From NCBI GenBank assembly GCA_017478685.1, contig JAFVDC010000117.1, positions 1-30,066 of the forward strand: a stretch of DNA of 30,066 bases. Reading direction: 5' to 3'. The notes under the pieces are model-generated. The model was not told where the DNA came from. It did no database searches and saw nothing but the letters and a program-made list of their open reading frames with translations. The translations under genes were made by a program, and so were the position numbers. Shown here piece by piece: positions 21,918 through 30,023 of this stretch (positions are counted from its first letter, which is position 1; every line of letters starts with the position of its first letter). Source of the stretch: Bacteroidales bacterium (GTDB taxonomy: Bacteria; Bacteroidota; Bacteroidia; Bacteroidales; UBA932).

Positions 21918-24900
21918 TTAGAAGTTGATGTTTACGCCGATGTTGGTGGTACGGGTGAGAGGGAACACGTAGGAGATGTTGCCCTCGCTGCCGCCAAGGT
22001 TGTCCTTGGTTTCGGGGTCGATTCCGTATCGGCTCATCTGGTCAAACAAGGTGAAGAGGTTGTTTGCGTTGATGTACAGCCTCAGCTGGGAAATCCGGGC
22101 TTTCCTCAGGAAGGCCGAATTCTGCGGGAAGGTGTAGCCGAACTCCACGTTCTTCACTCTCAGGTGGTCCGATGACAGGGCCCAGAGCTGGCTCTTGGGG
22201 CCGAAGTCGTAGTGGTCCTGGCTGGCGTCGTATACGGCGCGGGGATAGGTGATGGGCGTTCCGGCGGCCACCTTTTCGGGGGTCCATCGGCCTTCATACT
22301 GCCACAGGAAGGCGTTGCCGGCCCTCTTGAAGAACGGGCTGGTGATACGGGCGATGTAGTAGGAGCCCATTGCCGTACCTGAAAGCACAACCTTGAGGTC
22401 GAAGCCCTTGTAGCTTACGCCAATCTTGCCGCCGAAGTTCAGCATGGGGCGGTTGGGGTAGCCTATGGGGCCCTGGTCCTTGGAGTCGATTACGCCGTCA
22501 CCGTCAAGGTCCACGTACTTGATGTCGCCAAGGGTCACCGCCCCGGCGCTCTGGGAGAAGTACGGACGGTTGTTCAGCTCCTCAAGGGTGTCGTAGAAGC
22601 CGTCGGTCTTGTAACCGTAATACTGGCCGATGGAGTGCCCTGTCTGATTCATCCAGTCGTAGGGATTGGGGGCTTCGGCCATGTACTCTATCTTGTTCTT
22701 GGCGTAAGTGACGTTACCTTCAATATAATAACGGAGGTCTCCACGTCTTTCGTTCCATCCAAGCACCAGTTCATAACCGCGGTTGGTCACCTGGCCCACG
22801 TTCACGGCCGCCGTATCCCATGAGGGAACGCCGAAGGTGATGGGGATTACGCCAAGGGTGGTGAGGATGTCGCGCCTGTTCTCGTAGAAGAAGTCGGCGT
22901 TGAAATAGAGCCTGTCACTGAAGAACTTAGTCTCCAGACCGGCGCTCATCTTCTCACTCTTTTCCCAGGTTACCAGAGGGTTTCCAAGGGCACCTTCGGC
23001 ACTTCCGGTGTAGATGGTGTTGTAGGAGCCGGTGCTTGTGCCGAACTGGTAGTAGTTACTCTGGAGGGAACCTGAACTGGAAGTTGATGTGAGGCTTCCG
23101 GGGCCCATGTTAATCTGGTAGGTGCCGGGGAGGTAGAGGTAGCGCTTGCCGCCAATCTGGTCGTTACCCACAAGGCCGTAGCTTGCGCGCACCTTGAAGA
23201 AGGTGAGGTAAGGGTTCTGCGGGAACCAGGGCTCGTTGGTGAGCACGTATCCGGCCGAAGCTGCCGGGAAGAAGCCGAACCTGCGGTCTGCGGCAAAGTT
23301 TTCCGTGCCGTTGAGAGCGAAGTTCAGCTCCAGGAGATACCTGGTGTCGTAGTCGTATGTAAGACGGGCCGAAGTTCCTATGAGGCCGCTGGGGGTGTTG
23401 AAACTGTCATAGGGCATGGTGTACTTGGTGGCGCGTCCAAGGAGGAGGCCGCCCACGTTGTGCTTGCCGAAGTTGCCCTGGTAGTTGAGGACGATATCGG
23501 CATAAAAGTCTCTCATGCCGCCCCAGGAGCCGGAGGAATAGCCGTCTGCGCCAACTGTGCCGCCGAAGAACTCAAGCTCGTTGGGGTTGGTGATGCTGCG
23601 GCGTACGCGGTACTGCGGAATGGCAAAGCTCTGGACTGCAACCTTGCTGTAGTTTTCCTGGTAGCGGACGCTGGCCTGGAGGTCAAGGCCCTTGAGGAGC
23701 CAGGAGAAGTCGTGTCTCAGGCGCATGGTCACGTCCACGCGCGTATTGGATGTGGTACCGACGCTGCGGCTCAGGAGGGCCGGCAGCCAGCCGCCCGTCA
23801 TCTCGTTGTCCGTGCGTTTGTGGAGGCCGTCCTGGACAGAGTTCTGGGGGTAGTCAAAGTCCACAATCAGCTTGTCGTCCAGGATCATGCTTCGGTTGGT
23901 GAAGGGGTTGCCTTCATAGATGATCTGCATGATTCCGCTGTAGCGGCTGTAGAGTGAACCCGTGCCGGGACCGCTTGTGGAGCCAAACTGGCCGCTGGTG
24001 TTCACGCTCAGGGTGGTGTTCTTGAAAATGTCCACGTCTATGTTGGCCCTCACGTTGTACCTCTGGTAGCGGGAGCCAGTCTGTACGCCGAAGTAATTGG
24101 CGTTCTGCATGATGGACTGCTGGTCGAAGTAGTTGAGGGAAACGTAGTACTTGACTCTTTCGGCACCGCCGGAAACGCTTACGTTGGCGCTCCACTGAGG
24201 GGCTACGCGGCTGTAGAGTTCTGCGTAGGCGTCAGAGGTGCCGTAGTAGAGGGCGGGGCTGTCCTTGAGCTGCTGTTTCTGGGCATCCGTGAGCCAGGTC
24301 ATGGCATCTACTTCGGCTGGAGTGAAATCCCTGTTGTTCTGGAACTTCCAGAGGTCGTCATCCGTGAACAGGTAGTTGAGGAGCGGCGTGCTACCGTAAC
24401 CTGCAACCTCGTTCTGGATGGCCTCGTTCCTGAACAGCGCATATTCATAGGAAGAGAGTCCCCTTTGCACGTTTGTGGCGTTTGTGAGGCCGAAGTTTCC
24501 GGAGAAACTCACCTTGGGACGTCCCTGCTGGCCGCGGCGCGTGGTGACGATGATCACTCCGTTTGCGGCCCTGATGCCGTATACAGCCGTGGAAGAAGCG
24601 TCCTTAAGCACGCTTATTCCAAGGATGTCGTTGGCGTTCATGCCGTTGAGGATGCTCATTGCCTGGGAGGCGGGCTGCTCGATGCCGTCAATAACAATAA
24701 GAGGTGAGGTGTTTCCGGAGTAAGAGGAAATACCTCGGATGGCAATGTCGGCGGCATCCTGTCCGGGCTCACCGGATACCGTGACGGCGCTGAGTCCGGG
24801 GGTGATACCCACAAGGGCCGACGAAACGTTGGCCACGGGGGCCTGGATCACGTCTTCTCCGGTGACGGCGGTGATTGCGCCGGTCACGTTGACTTTTTTC

Positions 24901-25262
24901 TGGGTGGCGAATGCCGTGACCACGGTTTCCTGAAGCAGAAGAGCTTCTTCCTCAAGGACTATTCGCAAGGGGGCTCCGGCTTTTGCCTGGAAGCTGTAGT
25001 CGGCGTATCCAATCCAGGATACTACCAGAGTGGTGCCGGGAGTTGTCCGGATTTCAAAATTACCGTCAAGGTCCGTGATGACGCCGTTGGTGGTCCCAAC
25101 TTCCAGAACGCTGGCTCCAATTGCCGGTTCTCCGGATTTGTCCGTGACTGTTCCCTTGACCGTAATTTTTCGTCCTCCGGAATCATTTCCTCCCTGGGCC
25201 AAAAGGGCCTGCGGGGCTAAAAATGCCGCTGCTAAAAGGACGCAAACTAACAGTTTTTTCAT
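21918..25262 (-). CDS. SusC/RagA-type TonB-dependent receptor (first pair)
   Basis: The 1114-residue protein starts with a signal peptide (MKKLLVCVLLAAAFL..., cleavage near LLAQ, residue 23). Residues about 33-105 are the CarboxypepD_reg-like domain (KITVKGTVTDKSGEPAIGA), residues about 111-118 contain the TonB-box-like ETVVTAF, and the plug follows (VSSALVGITPGL, IAIRGISSY, PLIVIDGIEQ, GIRAANGVIIVTTRRG). The remainder is the outer-membrane beta-barrel, ending TTNIGVNINF with a terminal Phe. It imports oligosaccharides with the adjacent SusD, energised by TonB. The ATG at 25262 is chosen because it directly precedes a normal signal peptide; 33 more upstream codons are open but basic and not signal-like. 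It is the first gene of the PUL and is divergent from the regulator at 25377. Confidence 0.94.
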   Translation of the reverse strand: MKKLLVCVLLAAAFLAPQALLAQGGNDSGGRKITVKGTVTDKSGEPAIGASVLEVGTTNGVITDLDGNFEIRTTPGTTLVVSWIGYADYSFQAKAGAPLRIVLEEEALLLQETVVTAFATQKKVNVTGAITAVTGEDVIQAPVANVSSALVGITPGLSAVTVSGEPGQDAADIAIRGISSYSGNTSPLIVIDGIEQPASQAMSILNGMNANDILGISVLKDASSTAVYGIRAANGVIIVTTRRGQQGRPKVSFSGNFGLTNATNVQRGLSSYEYALFRNEAIQNEVAGYGSTPLLNYLFTDDDLWKFQNNRDFTPAEVDAMTWLTDAQKQQLKDSPALYYGTSDAYAELYSRVAPQWSANVSVSGGAERVKYYVSLNYFDQQSIMQNANYFGVQTGSRYQRYNVRANIDVDIFKNTTLSVNTSGQFGSTSGPGTGSLYSRYSGIMQIIYEGNPFTNRSMILDDKLIVDFDYPQNSVQDGLHKRTDNEMTGGWLPALLSRSVGTTSNTRVDVTMRLRHDFSWLLKGLDLQASVRYQENYSKVAVQSFAIPQYRVRRSITNPNELEFFGGTVGADGYSSGSWGGMRDFYADIVLNYQGNFGKHNVGGLLLGRATKYTMPYDSFNTPSGLIGTSARLTYDYDTRYLLELNFALNGTENFAADRRFGFFPAASAGYVLTNEPWFPQNPYLTFFKVRASYGLVGNDQIGGKRYLYLPGTYQINMGPGSLTSTSSSGSLQSNYYQFGTSTGSYNTIYTGSAEGALGNPLVTWEKSEKMSAGLETKFFSDRLYFNADFFYENRRDILTTLGVIPITFGVPSWDTAAVNVGQVTNRGYELVLGWNERRGDLRYYIEGNVTYAKNKIEYMAEAPNPYDWMNQTGHSIGQYYGYKTDGFYDTLEELNNRPYFSQSAGAVTLGDIKYVDLDGDGVIDSKDQGPIGYPNRPMLNFGGKIGVSYKGFDLKVVLSGTAMGSYYIARITSPFFKRAGNAFLWQYEGRWTPEKVAAGTPITYPRAVYDASQDHYDFGPKSQLWALSSDHLRVKNVEFGYTFPQNSAFLRKARISQLRLYINANNLFTLFDQMSRYGIDPETKDNLGGSEGNISYVFPLTRTTNIGVNINF

Positions 25263-25342
25263 ACGGGGTTGATTATTAGCTGGTTTGGTTAATACAAATT
25301 TCGGGAATCGTTTTATGAAAGGCATGACCATAATTTCCAAAA

Positions 25343-25355
25343 AAAGTTTAACTTT
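25343..25355. promoter_or_regulatory. Palindrome AAAGTTTAACTTT between susC and regulator (possible operator)
   Basis: AAAGTT-T-AACTTT is a perfect 13-bp inverted repeat in the 114-bp divergent region, 21 bases before the regulator ATG and 80 bases before the susC start. AraC proteins more often use direct repeats, so assignment as an operator is speculative. An AT-rich palindrome of this size can also occur by chance. Confidence 0.3.
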
Positions 25356-25376
25356 GTCCAAACATTTATATGGGCC

Positions 25377-27968
25377 ATGAAAAAGTGTTTGTTTTTGTTT
25401 ATTTTATTACTCCAAAATTGGATTTTGCGAGCAGACGGCTTCTACTGCAAGCAAATCGGCATAGAAAACGGGCTTTCGCAGAGTTCCGTTACGGCCGTGG
25501 ACAATGACGGCAGGTCGCTTTGGATTGGCACGCGTTTCGGCCTCAATGAATACAGGAACGGAGAACTCCGCACATTCATGACGGAAGGAGGGGAGAGCGT
25601 CATGGGAACCTATATCTATATGTTGCACCATGATTCCCGCGGCTCCATGTGGGTCTCCACCGATAAAGGTCTTTTTGAATACAGTCCCGCGGAAGACAAT
25701 TTCTCCAGGGTGAGTGAAAGTACGGTTACCTGCGCTGTGGATACCGAGGACGGAATTTGGTTCGGCGCCCATTTCGGCCTCAAGTTCTATTCTTATGAAA
25801 CCGGGCTTGTTACGGGAGAGGACGGAGATGTCTATACGGACTATCTGATGCTGTTCTATTATGACGGAGAACTCTATTCCCTTGACAGGAGGGAGGGGCT
25901 TCACCGTCATTTCTCCGGAGGTGAGGAAAAGGTTGTTATTCCGGAAACGGACGGCACCCTTGTGATGGCTTCGGCCCTGGACGGAGATACCCTTTACCTG
26001 TCGGTCCTTAATTATGGCCTGGTGGCGTTCAGCCTCAGCGAGCGGCGCACGGTTTACACTCTGCGACGCGGCCAGGGAGGGCTTCCGGTTACGCCGCTTC
26101 TTGCCCTCATGGTGTTTGACGGCACTCTTTGGATGGGATTCGACGGCGACAGCATTTCCATAATGGACCTGGAGACCCATCGTCTGGAGCCTCTTGACCG
26201 CCAGATAGACCAGTCCGGGGCAAATATTCCCCTTTCTGTCACTACTCTCTACCACGACCACCACGGCAATGTATGGGTTGGCAGCGTGCGCTCCGGGCTT
26301 GTGGGGCTCAAGATGTCTCCAATCAAGGCCATGTCCCTGAACGGGAAAGTGTTCGAGGCCGAAAACGTGGTCATTTTTGTGCTTTCATCGGAAGACGGCA
26401 ACATATATCTTGGAACGGACGGCAGTGGCATCTGGAAATACAATGCCGAGGGCGGCCTGAGCCCGCTTGCCGGAGAGGACGGCCTCAAAGTTACCGCCAT
26501 TGCGGACTACGACAGCCGGAGGCTTTGCCTTGGCACATACAACAGGGGGTATTTCCTGATGGACAGAAAAACGCATGCCCTCACTCCTTTTGTGATTCAG
26601 GACAGGGCCACAAATGCCGCCGAATGCTTCAACAGCAATTCGCCGTCGGTGTATACGCTTCAGGACGGAAGGATGTTGTTTTTGGCCGTTAACACGTATC
26701 TTTACGACATTGGCACCCGGAAATTCCGGAAGTTCACCGACACTACGGCGGGCGAAGGCCTTGAACTCCTGGTAATCGGGGAGGCCGGAAAGAACATTGT
26801 TTACGCCTATTCTTCTCCGGGAATCTTCTCCATGGACCTGGACACCATGGAGCTTAACCTGATATATCGCGTGGATGCGCAGACCGGAGTCATCAACACG
26901 GCCGTATATCACGGCGGAATGATCTGGTTCGGCACAAACTACGGGCTATACTCCTTTGACCCCCGCAGTTCTCAGGTCCAAAAAGTGGAGACGGGGCTGT
27001 TTTCCAGGGTAAGCCGCCTGGAGTCCAACGGTGCCGACAACCTGTGGATTTCGGCCGACAATACGCTCTTCCTCAGCCGGAACGGAGTGATTGAGGTGAC
27101 GGGAGAGAACCGCGGCGTGCCTGCAAATGAGATTGTGGCAGGAGCCTGCGCTCCCGACGGGTCCATTTACCTTGGCGGAAACGCCGGTTTGATTGAGATT
27201 GGTGCCGACTGCTATTTCGGGGAGCCCGAGGACGGCACGGTAGAACTCCGTGACCCCGGCCAGTCTTACATAAAGCTGCCTTACAATTACCAGGCGCTGG
27301 ATATTTCCATTAACCTTTCGGGGGCGGATCCCTTTGAGAGAGTGCTCTACCGTTATTCGCTTACGGGGGCTTCCGACGCCACTTTCGAGTCCTTTGACCA
27401 AAGCATTTCGCTGCCGGCACTGAAACCCGGCCATTACCGTCTCAGGGTGTCTTATCTTAAATCCGACGGTACCTGGAGCCGCGCGCAGGCTATCTCCAGC
27501 ATCAACATTCTTCAGCCCTGGTACCTTTCGGTTCCCATGATAGTGGTGTACCTGGTCTTGTTCCTCACACTTGCGTTTTTCGGTATAGACCGTTTGAGCC
27601 GAAGGCGCCTGAAGGCGCTGGAAGAAGAGCTCAGGGCGCGCGACATGGCGTTTACATCCAAAGTTGAGGCTTTCGTAGACCAGCATCTCTCGGATCCCGG
27701 CCTCAGCGTAGCCATGCTGGCAGACCATATGGCCATGAGCCGCGCCACCTTATATTATAAAATGAACGCGTCCTTCGGCAAAGGTGTTGCGGAGGTTATT
27801 GAGGAAAAGCGAATGGCCCTTGCCGAGCAGCTCCTGAGCACCACCTCCTTCTCCATACTTGATATTTCGGAAAAGGTGGGCTACTCTACTCCCCGTTACT
27901 TCAGTACCCGCTTCAAGCTGCTGCACGACGGAGAAACCCCTCTGAAGTACCGGCAGACACATCATTGA
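25377..27968 (+). CDS. Membrane-bound propeller sensor with AraC-type DNA-binding domain (kinase-less HTCS-like regulator)
   Basis: The 863-residue protein has an N-terminal signal (1-20), then repeated two-component-regulator propeller units, for example RSLWIGTRFGLNEY, GSMWVSTDKGLFEY, DGIWFGAHFGLKFY, GNVWVGSVRSGL and GMIWFGTNYGLYSF. A Y_Y_Y-type domain follows (about 640-710, FERVLYRYSLTG, LKPGHYRLRVSY). One transmembrane helix lies near 718-737, then a short basic/coiled linker (RRRLKALEEELRARD) and an AraC-type double helix-turn-helix (about 762-860: LSVAMLADHMAMSRATLYYKMN, ILDISEKVGYSTPRYFSTRFK). Hybrid two-component systems of Bacteroides have the same ends but carry histidine kinase and receiver domains between membrane and HTH; these are absent here. 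It likely senses a glycan fragment in the periplasm and regulates the divergent susC operon directly. Confidence 0.9.
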   Translation: MKKCLFLFILLLQNWILRADGFYCKQIGIENGLSQSSVTAVDNDGRSLWIGTRFGLNEYRNGELRTFMTEGGESVMGTYIYMLHHDSRGSMWVSTDKGLFEYSPAEDNFSRVSESTVTCAVDTEDGIWFGAHFGLKFYSYETGLVTGEDGDVYTDYLMLFYYDGELYSLDRREGLHRHFSGGEEKVVIPETDGTLVMASALDGDTLYLSVLNYGLVAFSLSERRTVYTLRRGQGGLPVTPLLALMVFDGTLWMGFDGDSISIMDLETHRLEPLDRQIDQSGANIPLSVTTLYHDHHGNVWVGSVRSGLVGLKMSPIKAMSLNGKVFEAENVVIFVLSSEDGNIYLGTDGSGIWKYNAEGGLSPLAGEDGLKVTAIADYDSRRLCLGTYNRGYFLMDRKTHALTPFVIQDRATNAAECFNSNSPSVYTLQDGRMLFLAVNTYLYDIGTRKFRKFTDTTAGEGLELLVIGEAGKNIVYAYSSPGIFSMDLDTMELNLIYRVDAQTGVINTAVYHGGMIWFGTNYGLYSFDPRSSQVQKVETGLFSRVSRLESNGADNLWISADNTLFLSRNGVIEVTGENRGVPANEIVAGACAPDGSIYLGGNAGLIEIGADCYFGEPEDGTVELRDPGQSYIKLPYNYQALDISINLSGADPFERVLYRYSLTGASDATFESFDQSISLPALKPGHYRLRVSYLKSDGTWSRAQAISSINILQPWYLSVPMIVVYLVLFLTLAFFGIDRLSRRRLKALEEELRARDMAFTSKVEAFVDQHLSDPGLSVAMLADHMAMSRATLYYKMNASFGKGVAEVIEEKRMALAEQLLSTTSFSILDISEKVGYSTPRYFSTRFKLLHDGETPLKYRQTHH

Positions 27969-28022
27969 TTCCCCTCTGGGCCGCTCAGGGCCGGATACTG
28001 ACAATTCAAAAAAAGAAATGTC

Positions 28023-28050
28023 GCTCCTGTTTGTGTGTTTTGACAGGGGC
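28023..28050 (+). other. Hairpin between regulator and lipoprotein genes
   Basis: GCTCCTGT (28023-28030) pairs with ACAGGGGC (28043-28050), an 8-bp stem with one G-U and a 12-base loop. A five-T run comes 10 bases later (28061-28065), so termination is uncertain. A TATTTTG close to a -7 box follows at 28068-28074, 17 bases before the ATG at 28092, and may start the lipoprotein transcript. Confidence 0.35.
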
Positions 28051-28091
28051 TGGGTGCGCGTTTTTCGTATTTTGCCAAAAAATAACTTAAT

Positions 28092-29243
28092 ATGAAAAAA
28101 ATCATTGGCATAATGGCTGTCCTGGCCCTTTTGGCTGCCGGGTGTACTACCCCGGAAGTTACTCCGGGCAACAACAATGGCAATTCCGGCAATCAGAATA
28201 ACGGGAACGGCAACGGCAACAACAATGGCGGCGGCGGAGTGGATGAAACCCCGGATTTTTCGGACCCTGCGTGGTACAGCACCAACTTCTGGGAGCGCAC
28301 GGACCGTGAAAAGGAAGGCCTCCGCGGCCCGGTGAAAAAGTGGCACATCGGCACTTACACCACTTATGATGAGTATGAGTACGACCAGTCCGGACGCCTT
28401 GTGAAACAGGCTTATGTAAACACCACAGATTCCGAGAGCGGACACGAGTGGCGTTATACTTATGACAGCAAGGGCCGATGCATAAAGCGTGTCTACTATG
28501 ACTCCTATTATACCGACGGCGGCGATTATTATGAATTCGAGTACAATAATGAAGGAAAATATGTTGCCGGGGACTTTTTCTGTGCGGGTCCTTCGGTTGC
28601 CGGTTACTTGGACGGCATCATAAAGGATCTTTCGCTTATCCGCTACGTGATGGTTCAGCCGGACCGAAAAACTTTCCGCGAGTCTATATACGCCTTTGGC
28701 GATGACGGGAACCTGAATGTTGAGGAACATACCTACCTCCTGATGATGGGCTCGGATGAAAAGGAATACGAAGAAAGTTATTCCTATACCTGGGTGTACG
28801 AAGGAGGCTATCCCAAATCCCTGGAAACCGACAATCTACGCTACAACGTCCTGAACATCACCTACTATCCCAACGGTATGTACAAGGACTTTGTGTTCAA
28901 AGAGGAAAACGCGTATAATTTTGACACCGGCTGGGATACCCACACCTACAAGATGCTGGACAACCCCCGTTACCTTGCCGTGGAAACCTTTGTGCTTGGC
29001 GGTACGCCTTCCACTATAAGTCTCACTCCCGGCCGTATGCTCAAAACCTACGACGACCACTTTGACATAGTGAAGAACGAGGAATGGTACGATGATGGAG
29101 AAACTCCCACCTACACAGATACTTACGTAGACTACACCTACGACAGGTACGGCAACTGGGTCACCCGCACGGAAAACATCATAGCCCGCTGGACCGGCCA
29201 GGAATCCTCCAGTACCATTGAAAGGGAGATTGAGTACTATTAG
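28092..29243 (+). CDS. Lipoprotein with YD-like repeat strands, function unknown
   Basis: The 383-residue protein has a lipoprotein signal with LAAGC (C18), followed by an Asn/Gly-rich low-complexity linker (about 25-48). The mature domain starts LRGPVKKW and contains repeated Tyr/Asp-rich strands such as YDEYEYDQSGRLVKQ, WRYTYDSKGRCIKRV, YEFEYNNEGKYV, and YTYDRYGNWVTRTE near the end. This G-x-hydrophobic pattern recalls YD/RHS-like or MORN-like beta-hairpin repeats often seen in Bacteroidales surface lipoproteins. No catalytic motif is visible. It lies downstream of the PUL regulator in the same direction but has a separate candidate promoter and a hairpin between them, so membership of the PUL is unproven. 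Confidence 0.8.
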   Translation: MKKIIGIMAVLALLAAGCTTPEVTPGNNNGNSGNQNNGNGNGNNNGGGGVDETPDFSDPAWYSTNFWERTDREKEGLRGPVKKWHIGTYTTYDEYEYDQSGRLVKQAYVNTTDSESGHEWRYTYDSKGRCIKRVYYDSYYTDGGDYYEFEYNNEGKYVAGDFFCAGPSVAGYLDGIIKDLSLIRYVMVQPDRKTFRESIYAFGDDGNLNVEEHTYLLMMGSDEKEYEESYSYTWVYEGGYPKSLETDNLRYNVLNITYYPNGMYKDFVFKEENAYNFDTGWDTHTYKMLDNPRYLAVETFVLGGTPSTISLTPGRMLKTYDDHFDIVKNEEWYDDGETPTYTDTYVDYTYDRYGNWVTRTENIIARWTGQESSSTIEREIEYY

Positions 29244-29310
29244 CCGCAACTCTTTGTAATTCGCAGACTTATTTATTTTTTTTGTTGGTGAAGACAAAAC
29301 AGCGTTGCCC

Positions 29311-29397
29311 ATGAAAAAGTTCATCCTTTCTGCAATAATGCTGCTCTGTGCCCTCAGGCAATGCAGAGACTTGAATACTTCTCCTTCTAATTTCTGA
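29311..29397 (+). CDS. 28-residue ORF resembling a truncated signal-peptide gene
   Basis: The ORF starts MKKFILSAIMLLCALRQC, which looks like the signal peptide of a secreted protein or lipoprotein, then stops after 28 residues. A strong terminator lies 24 bases downstream. It may be a genuine small membrane peptide, but a gene fragment left after deletion is equally plausible. No ribosome binding site decides the matter. Confidence 0.3.
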   Translation: MKKFILSAIMLLCALRQCRDLNTSPSNF

Positions 29398-29421
29398 ATC
29401 TATTTTGGAAGAAATACTAAT

Positions 29422-29454
29422 GGCTCTGGAAGCACCCAGAGCCGTTATTTTATT
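29422..29454 (+). terminator. Rho-independent terminator
   Basis: GGCTCTGG (29422-29429) and CCAGAGCC (29436-29443) form a perfect 8-bp stem with a 6-base loop, followed by the T-rich GTTATTTTATT. It would end transcripts from the 28-codon ORF and possibly read-through from the YD-like lipoprotein gene. Confidence 0.85.
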
Positions 29455-29472
29455 CTGTTACGGGGCGGATAG

Positions 29473-29643
29473 ATAATCCGTAATATCAACCATAAGCGCT
29501 TAACCAAAGAGGGGAGTGAGTTGTCCGAAAAAATCGGACAACTGACAATTGCGGTTTTGACGGATAGTACGAATCCCGCCAAATATTGGCGTGTATTGAA
29601 AACTCGCTTGAAAAAAGAGGGAAATGAAACCGCTACAAATTGA
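29473..29643 (+). pseudogene. BRO-N-like phage antirepressor-type fragment, rearranged
   Basis: An open frame without a start codon encodes about 56 residues. The second half (VLTDSTNPAKYWRVLK then TRLKKEGNETATN) matches my memory of the BRO-N domain found in phage antirepressor-like and damage-inducible proteins of Bacteroidales. The first half (HKRLTKEGSELSEKIGQL) resembles the segment that normally follows YWRVLK in relatives, so the order appears to be a C-side piece of one copy joined to an N-side piece of another. The frame stops with TGA at 29641, just where a Cys codon is usual after ATN. There is an in-frame TAG at 29470. It is most likely a non-functional remnant. Confidence 0.55.
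29519..29543. repeat. Perfect 10-bp inverted repeat with 5-base loop
   Basis: AGTTGTCCGA (29519-29528) and TCGGACAACT (29534-29543) are exactly complementary around AAAAA. The hairpin lies inside the BRO-N-like fragment, at the ELSEKIGQL codons. It may be coincidental coding sequence or a recombination site; there is no T-run after it. Confidence 0.6.
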
Positions 29644-29722
29644 AGCGCTTTACCCGTTCAGTAAGTCCGGCAGGTTTAGGTGTCTGTTCGGCATGTTGGT
29701 CGCTGTAGGGAATCCCGGGCAG

Positions 29723-29746
29723 AAAAAAGGAGGACCGAAGTCCTCC
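29723..29746 (-). terminator. Rho-independent terminator with TTCG loop, minus strand
   Basis: On the minus strand GGAGGAC-TTCG-GTCCTCC is followed directly by six T (29728-29723). A perfect 7-bp stem with the stable UUCG tetraloop makes this a textbook terminator. It lies 28 bases beyond the stop of the 58-residue ORF and supports that ORF as a real transcript. Confidence 0.9.
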
Positions 29747-29774
29747 CTAAGCCACAGGTAGAGTCAGCAGCACC

Positions 29775-29951
29775 TTATCGGCGCAGTTCGATCCGAATTA
29801 CCAAACGTCCCTCAACGTTACGGTAATGGGAGCGGACTATCTCGACCTTGCCGTTGCGAAAGCGCTTGTACGCCTTCACTTTGACAAGTTTGGGAGCCTT
29901 GAACCCAAGGTACAGGCTCACGCTCAAGCGAAATACCTTCTCTTTTAGCAT
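29775..29951 (-). CDS. 58-residue basic protein of unknown function
   Basis: An ATG at 29951 opens a 58-codon frame ending TAA at 29777-29775. The product is strongly basic, with the segments KVKAYKRFRNGKVEIVRSHY and RNVEGRLVIRIELRR, and reads like a compact beta-rich nucleic-acid-binding or phage-type small protein. It has no signal peptide, membrane segment or cysteine. I do not recognise a named family with confidence, though similar K-A-Y-x-R-x-x-NGKVExVRSHYR patterns occur in small hypothetical proteins of mobile elements in Bacteroidales (memory only). A near-perfect terminator 28 bases downstream and a terminator upstream at 30055-30024 isolate it as a single-gene transcription unit. 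Confidence 0.6.
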   Translation of the reverse strand: MLKEKVFRLSVSLYLGFKAPKLVKVKAYKRFRNGKVEIVRSHYRNVEGRLVIRIELRR

Positions 29952-30023
29952 ATTTGTCAGATTTATAGTCCGTTGAAGGTTTTCGGGAGGTGTGGAAGTA
30001 CCCCTGCAGCTCTATTTCTATTG

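Noticed and set aside
21024..22175. A 383-codon plus-strand frame across the first susD and susC genes
   Set aside because: It runs antisense across two well-supported genes and their junction and has no recognisable domain.
25263..25361. A 33-codon N-terminal extension of the first SusC
   Set aside because: It would bury the signal peptide inside the protein and cover the divergent regulatory region.
27971..27992. Hairpin directly after the regulator stop as a terminator
   Set aside because: The stem (CCTCTGGG with CTCAGGG-type partner) is short, includes G-U pairs, has a 3-base loop and no T-run.
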